Source: Modestobacter sp. VKM Ac-2977
Lineage (GTDB): Bacteria; Actinomycetota; Actinomycetes; Mycobacteriales; Geodermatophilaceae
Length of the DNA: 64,000 nt
Direction: 5' to 3'
NCBI RefSeq assembly: GCF_026968045.1
Contig: NZ_JAPVBQ010000003.1
Location: forward strand, 342,060-406,059
Under the pieces are notes generated by a model that did no database searches, had not been told where the DNA came from, and saw only the letters and a list, made by a program, of their open reading frames with translations. Each line of letters begins with the position of its first letter. Positions within the stretch are counted from its first letter, which is position 1. Both the position numbers and the translations under genes were made by a program. Positions 60,592-64,000 of the stretch are shown here, piece by piece.

Positions 60592-61224
60592 GTGGCCCCC
60601 GGGGTGCCCGCTCTGGGCGACTTAGGTGGAGCGCCGGACCCGTAGGGCCCGGCTACTTGACTTGAAGTAGCAACGTAGCTCGGGACCTGCCCGCTGCTTG
60701 TCCTGGGCTATCCCGGCGGCGGCGTCGCTGGTTGGTGCCCTCTTGTCGCGCGCACGGTCAAGGCGGCTGGTGTCGCTGGTCGGCTCGCTGCTGTGGCTGG
60801 TGGGGCCCTGGACCGTCTGGGGGTGCGGGTGTGGCGCACGCCCGGTCCGGCGGGTTCGTCAATCCGGAGCATGGTGCCTTGACGGAAGCGTGGGGGTCGT
60901 GGACGGCCTGGGCGGCCGCGGAGAAGCGGTGCGCGTAGCGCACACTGCACAGCCGTGCAGGGCCCCAGTTCCGGCGGGCCATCGCCTCTTGCGTGTGTGG
61001 GTAACCGGCTGCTGATGCCGAAGCAGCAGACCCTTCGGGGGCATAGGCGCCGGAACCGATCAGTCGCTGATCGGTTGCTCGGGAGGCCTTCGGTTGCCTC
61101 ATCTGTTCTGTCTGCGTCCAGTTCGGCGGGCTGCTAGCGGCAGTCCTCCAGCTGGCGTCGCAGGCCGAGTGCCTTGCCTGTCTGGTCGCTGCTGATGTGC
61201 ATAAATCGCGGCGGATCGAGGCGT
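60592..61224. other. Non-coding, hairpin-rich stretch beside the TIR gene
   Basis: No convincing gene in either strand over about 630 bases. It holds several perfect inverted repeats: GCTACTT-N6-AAGTAGC (60652-60671, just upstream of the TIR gene), GTGCGC-GTA-GCGCAC (60928-60942), CTGCAC-N4-GTGCAG (60944-60959), CCGAAG-N9-CTTCGG (61018-61038) and AACCGATCAG-TCG-CTGATCGGTT (61054-61076). GC content rises again compared with the TIR gene. It may encode a structured RNA, or be the remains of a mobile element. Confidence 0.6.
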
Positions 61225-61508
61225 CGACACGAGGGGTCATGTGAGGCGCAAATGAGGAACCTGTGGTGCCTGTGTCGCTCCCACCGCCGGCTCAAGCCTT
61301 CGCTCCCGGCTGGCACTTCCGCATCGCCGCCGACGGCGCCCTGCACGTCAGCACCCCCGACAGCGCCCTGCACGTCAGCACCCCCGACGGCATCACCAGG
61401 ACCACCCGCCCACCCGGCCAACGACCACGAGCACCCCAGCGCCGCAACACCGACCCCTTTGTTCAGCCACTACTGGCCGACCCGGCCGACGGTCCACCGC
61501 CCTTCTGA
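61225..61508 (+). pseudogene. DUF222-HNH endonuclease gene, 3' fragment
   Basis: Reads NLWCLCRSHRRLK, the end of an HNH motif (family form NLxxLCRxHHRxK). One base is missing after the Lys codon at about 61297; the next frame continues FAPGWHFRIAADGALHVS, then GITRTTRPPG and ends DGPPPF, the standard C-terminus of this family. A 27-bp unit is duplicated inside it. Together with the fragment at 59033-59430 it shows that one HNH gene was split and lost its middle. Confidence 0.82.
61338..61391 (+). repeat. 27-bp tandem duplication in the HNH remnant
   Basis: Two adjacent units begin GCCCTGCACGTCAGCACC and encode ALHVSTPDS and ALHVSTPDG; they differ at one base (AGC versus GGC at the end). The duplication is in frame and probably arose by slippage after the gene lost function. 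Confidence 0.85.
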
Positions 61509-61646
61509 CCTGGCGCCGCCCGGCTGCTGTCCCCGTCCCGTGGGTGGTCGCCGCCCGGCTGTCCGTCGAGCTGTCCGGTTCCTGCGCAGGCTCACGCCCT
61601 CCGCCGTCCGGGCGTTTGGCTGGCGGCGCGCGGGTAGGTCGGGTGC

Positions 61647-61913
61647 ATGGCCGACGACATCGAGATCGATGCCCAGGGTGAGCACGGCTACCTCGTGACC
61701 CAGCCGAGCGAGCTGGAGGACGTGCGCACCTGGTTCAAGGTGACCCCCGAGGTGATGGACCAGCTCGGCGCCGACGACGAGGAAGACGTGGTCCTGCGCA
61801 CCGTGCAGTTCCTGCGCAGGCACCAGGACGTCGCCGACTTCCCGGAGGCCGTCGACCTGGAGGACGTCATCGCCAGCTACGACGAGTACCTGACGGTGAT
61901 GACGGCGGACTGA
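61647..61913 (+). CDS. Small acidic hypothetical protein
   Basis: An 88-residue acidic, soluble protein: MADDIEIDAQGEHGYLVTQPSELEDVRTWFKV, then LGADDEEDVVLRTVQFLRRHQDVADFPEAVDLEDVIASYDEY. The regular alternation suggests a compact alpha/beta fold. I recognise no named family, though similar short proteins are widespread in actinobacteria. It is 34 bases ahead of the MoxR ATPase gene and may be co-transcribed with it. GTAGGT 11 bases before the ATG could be a -10 element. Confidence 0.75.
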   Translation: MADDIEIDAQGEHGYLVTQPSELEDVRTWFKVTPEVMDQLGADDEEDVVLRTVQFLRRHQDVADFPEAVDLEDVIASYDEYLTVMTAD

Positions 61914-61947
61914 TCACCACCGGCGTGCGGATGGGATGCTGCGACCT

Positions 61948-62838
61948 GTGACCGAGCCCACGCTGCCCGCTGACCCCGCGGCGCTGGCCGCTGCGCTGGA
62001 GGACGCCGGCTACCTGCCCGACGAGGGCCTGGCGACGGCGGCCTACCTGGCGCTGGTGATGCACCGCCCGCTGTTCCTGGAGGGCGAGGCCGGGGTCGGC
62101 AAGACCGCGTTGGCCCGGGCACTCGCCGACGTCACCGGCCGGCCGATCTACCGGCTGCAGTGCTACGAGGGCCTGGAGGCCAGTCACGCCCTCTACGACT
62201 GGGACTTCGGCCGCCAGCTGCTGCACCTGCGCGCTGCCGAGGCCGCCGGTACCGCCGAGCGCGCCGAGGAGCTGGAGGCCTCGCTCTACGACCGCCGGTT
62301 CCTGCTGGCCCGCCCGCTGCTGCAGGCCCTGGAGGACTCCCCGTCGGTGCTGCTCATCGACGAGGTCGACCGGGCCGACGACGAGTTCGAGGCGTTCCTG
62401 CTCGAGGTGCTCAGCGACTTCACCATCTCCATCCCGGAGCTGGGCACGATCCGGGCGCAGACGCCGCCGCTCGTCGTCCTCACCTCCAACCGCACCCGCG
62501 AGGTGCACGACGCGCTCAAGCGCCGCTGCCTCTACCACTGGCTGGAACACCCCGACTTCGAGCGCGAGGTGGCGATCCTGCGCCGCCGGCTCCCGGACGT
62601 CACCGAGGAGCTGGCCCGTCAGGTCGCCCGCGCCACGGCCCGACTCCGTGAGCTCGATCTGCTCAAGCCGCCCGGGGTCGCCGAGGCGATGGACTGGGCG
62701 ACCGCGCTGCACGCCCTCGGCGCCCGCGAGCTCGACCCGGACACCGCGGCCCGCACCCTCGGGGCGGTGCTGAAGTACCGGGAGGACACCGACCGCGTGC
62801 AGGCCCTCGCCCGGGGAGCGCTGTTCGGTGGCGGGTGA
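61948..62838 (+). CDS. MoxR-type AAA ATPase (CoxD-like)
   Basis: A 296-residue AAA+ ATPase. Walker A is FLEGEAGVGKTALARALAD, Walker B VLLIDEVDRADDEFEAFLLEVLSD, and VVLTSNRTREVHDALKRRCLYHWLEHP carries sensor 1 and the arginine finger, all typical of the MoxR/CoxD branch. These ATPases work with VWA partners to assemble metal cofactors; CoxD and CoxE mature the copper-molybdenum centre of CO dehydrogenase. The downstream gene overlaps by 11 bases and encodes that VWA partner. I prefer the GTG at 61948; an ATG four codons upstream is possible. Confidence 0.92.
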   Translation: MTEPTLPADPAALAAALEDAGYLPDEGLATAAYLALVMHRPLFLEGEAGVGKTALARALADVTGRPIYRLQCYEGLEASHALYDWDFGRQLLHLRAAEAAGTAERAEELEASLYDRRFLLARPLLQALEDSPSVLLIDEVDRADDEFEAFLLEVLSDFTISIPELGTIRAQTPPLVVLTSNRTREVHDALKRRCLYHWLEHPDFEREVAILRRRLPDVTEELARQVARATARLRELDLLKPPGVAEAMDWATALHALGARELDPDTAARTLGAVLKYREDTDRVQALARGALFGGG

Positions 62839-63940
62839 GCAGCGGGACGTCGTCACGACCGTGCTGGGGTTCGCCCGCACGTTGCGGCACGCCGGCGTCG
62901 ACGCCTCCCCCGACCGGGTCGAGGCGATGCTCGCCGCGGTCGCGCACCTCGACGTCCTGGACCCCACCGCCGTCTACTGGTCCGGCCGGCTGACCCTCTG
63001 CGCCAGCCCCGACGACCTCGAGCGCTACGACGCCGGTTTCGCCGCCTACTTCGGGGGCGAGGCGCCGCGGGCCCGGCGGCCGTCGGGGGCGGAGGAGCAG
63101 CGGGTCGCGCAGTCCGCGCCGCTGCAGACCGGTGAGGGCAGCCAGGAGGGCGGGGAGCCCACCGAGCTGGCCACCCAGGCCAGCGGCGAGGAGGTGCTCC
63201 GGCACCGGGACGTCGCCGAGCTGACCGTGGCCGAGCGCGACCAGTTGCGCCGGCTGTTCGCCCTGCTGGTCCCGGCCAGCCCGATGCGCGCGTCCAGGCG
63301 CCGCAGCCCGTCGGCACACGGGGCGATCCACCAGGCGCGCACGGTGCGGCGGGCGCTGCGCGACGGTGGCGAGATCACCCGGCTGGTGCACCACCGGGCC
63401 CGCCCGCGCCCGCGCCGGGTGGTGCTGCTGATCGACGTCTCCGGGTCGATGAGCCCCTACGCCGACGCCCTCCTGCGGTTCGCGCACGCCGCCGTCCGCG
63501 CCCGGCCGGCCAGCACCGAGGTCTTCACCATCGGCACCCGGCTGACCCGGGTGACCCGCGAACTGCGGCTGCGCGACCCGGACAAGGCGCTGGCCGCCAG
63601 CGGTTCGGCGATCCCCGACTGGTCCGGCGGCACCCGGATCGGCGAGGTGCTCAAGGCGTTCCTCGACCGCTGGGGCCAGCGTGGCACCGCCCGCGGCGCG
63701 ATCGTGGTGGTCTGCAGCGACGGCTGGGAGCGCGGCGGCCCGGAGCTGCTGGGCGAGCAGATGGCCCGGCTGGCCCGGCTGGCGCACGCCGTCGTCTGGG
63801 TGAACCCGCACAAGGGCCGGGCCGGCTACGAGCCGCTGACCGGCGGGATGGTGGCGGCGCTGCCGTCGATCGACTGCTTCGTCGCCGGGCACAGCCTGGC
63901 CGCCTTCGAGGAACTGGCAGGGGTGATCACGCGTGCTTGA
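62828..63940 (+). CDS. VWA domain protein (CoxE-like)
   Basis: A 370-residue protein. The N-terminal helical region (VVTTVLGFARTLRHAGVDASPDRVEAML) and a charged linker lead into a VWA domain from about residue 195 with the metal-site motif LLIDVSGSMSPYADALLRF, then FTIGTRLTRVTREL and VVVCSDGWERGGPELL. Such proteins partner MoxR ATPases in cofactor insertion, notably for molybdenum hydroxylases. The gene overlaps the MoxR stop by 11 bases. A hairpin repeat begins immediately after its TGA. Other cox genes, if present, lie outside the window. Confidence 0.92.
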   Translation: MAGEQRDVVTTVLGFARTLRHAGVDASPDRVEAMLAAVAHLDVLDPTAVYWSGRLTLCASPDDLERYDAGFAAYFGGEAPRARRPSGAEEQRVAQSAPLQTGEGSQEGGEPTELATQASGEEVLRHRDVAELTVAERDQLRRLFALLVPASPMRASRRRSPSAHGAIHQARTVRRALRDGGEITRLVHHRARPRPRRVVLLIDVSGSMSPYADALLRFAHAAVRARPASTEVFTIGTRLTRVTRELRLRDPDKALAASGSAIPDWSGGTRIGEVLKAFLDRWGQRGTARGAIVVVCSDGWERGGPELLGEQMARLARLAHAVVWVNPHKGRAGYEPLTGGMVAALPSIDCFVAGHSLAAFEELAGVITRA

Positions 63941-63994
63941 AGGACCTCGGTCCCCTCACCACTCGCAAGCTCGCGGCGAGCCTCCGACCGAGGC
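63941..63994 (+). repeat. 3'-end hairpin repeat, copy 2
   Basis: Begins AAGGAC right after the CoxE-like stop and has perfect 8-bp arms CCTCGGTC (63946-63953) and GACCGAGG (63987-63994). The core CACCACTCGCAAGCTCG matches the copy at 39572-39624 while the arms have a different sequence that still pairs. Confidence 0.75.
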
Positions 63995-64000
63995 CGACCG

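Noticed and set aside
60900-61100. Possible tRNA gene or attachment site in the hairpin cluster
   Set aside because: No cloverleaf with acceptor, anticodon and T-arm sequences can be assembled, and I find no direct repeat at the two ends of the insert.
59431-61224. Transposase or integrase in the TIR insert
   Set aside because: I looked for one to explain the insertion and see no such gene or terminal inverted repeats, so the transfer mechanism remains unknown.
60758-61240. A 160-codon minus-strand frame beside the TIR gene, considered as a partner gene
   Set aside because: Composition is erratic, no ribosome-binding site or recognisable domain is present, and hairpins run through it. I treat the region as non-coding.
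61174-61698. A 174-codon frame over the HNH remnant and beyond
   Set aside because: Only its first part matches the HNH motif; after the missing base near 61297 it becomes Pro/Thr/Ser-rich nonsense while the family sequence continues in the next frame.

Overview
The window is chromosomal DNA of a very GC-rich actinobacterium. High-GC codon use, frequent GTG starts, GTGA/ATGA gene overlaps, TANNNT -10 elements next to start codons, a SigE-type sigma factor, DUF3097, DUF4383 and a DUF222-HNH gene of the kind multiplied in Geodermatophilaceae together suggest a Blastococcus/Geodermatophilus/Modestobacter relative. The genus is an inference. I see no tRNA, rRNA, CRISPR array or prophage.

Layout. 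1-4.3 kb: L-rhamnose catabolism (isomerase fragment, aldolase-dehydrogenase fusion, rhamnulokinase). 4.3-13.5 kb: a seven-gene leftward operon with a tripartite tricarboxylate transporter (tctB-tctA-tctC), a thiamine-diphosphate enzyme, both subunits of a 3-oxoacid CoA-transferase and a second tctC. A divergent LysR regulator and a third tctC follow. 13.7-16.6 kb: aldehyde dehydrogenase and a LacI regulator. 16.6-24.4 kb: sigma factor with a co-transcribed membrane protein, acyl-CoA dehydrogenase, DUF4383 protein, carbamoyltransferase and RecQ. 24.4-27.2 kb: protein O-mannosyltransferase, an extremely acidic Thr/Glu lipoprotein and a polyprenol-phosphate mannose synthase, which look like one O-mannosylation group. 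27.2-34.6 kb: molybdenum locus (HTH-Mop regulator, modABC, MocA-like enzyme, moaE, then moaD-moaA on the other strand) interrupted by a PAS-GAF-PP2C phosphatase. 34.7-39.6 kb: MFS transporter, prfC, tryptophan dioxygenase, aldo/keto reductase. 39.8-44.1 kb: GntR regulator with its membrane-protein partner, DUF3097, a PRC/DUF2382 stress protein and ppk2. 44.2-47.1 kb: probable ornithine-lipid genes olsB-olsA with a glycosyltransferase. 47.2-58.8 kb: azoreductase, YchJ, argG, MerR/SulP, RNase J, zwf, AidB-like dehydrogenase and M18 aminopeptidase. 59.0-61.5 kb: an accessory segment in which a DUF222-HNH gene is broken and an AT-richer TIR-domain gene lies between its two fragments. 61.6-63.9 kb: a small protein, then a CoxD-like MoxR ATPase and a CoxE-like VWA protein, which fit the molybdenum theme because such pairs serve CO-dehydrogenase-type enzymes.

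Most unusual: the TIR gene inside the broken HNH gene and the hairpin-rich non-coding stretch beside it; two copies of a 26-bp palindrome at gene junctions, one inside the 5' end of modB; two 3'-end repeats with a conserved core but different, still self-complementary stems; and the Thr/Glu lipoprotein between the two mannosylation genes. Good operator candidates are a 26-bp inverted repeat before the GntR-linked gene and paired CCGCA-N2-TGCGG sites in the mop/mod promoter.

All identifications come from reading motifs, without database searches. Family-level calls are firm; substrates of the transporter operon, carbamoyltransferase and glycosyltransferase are not.
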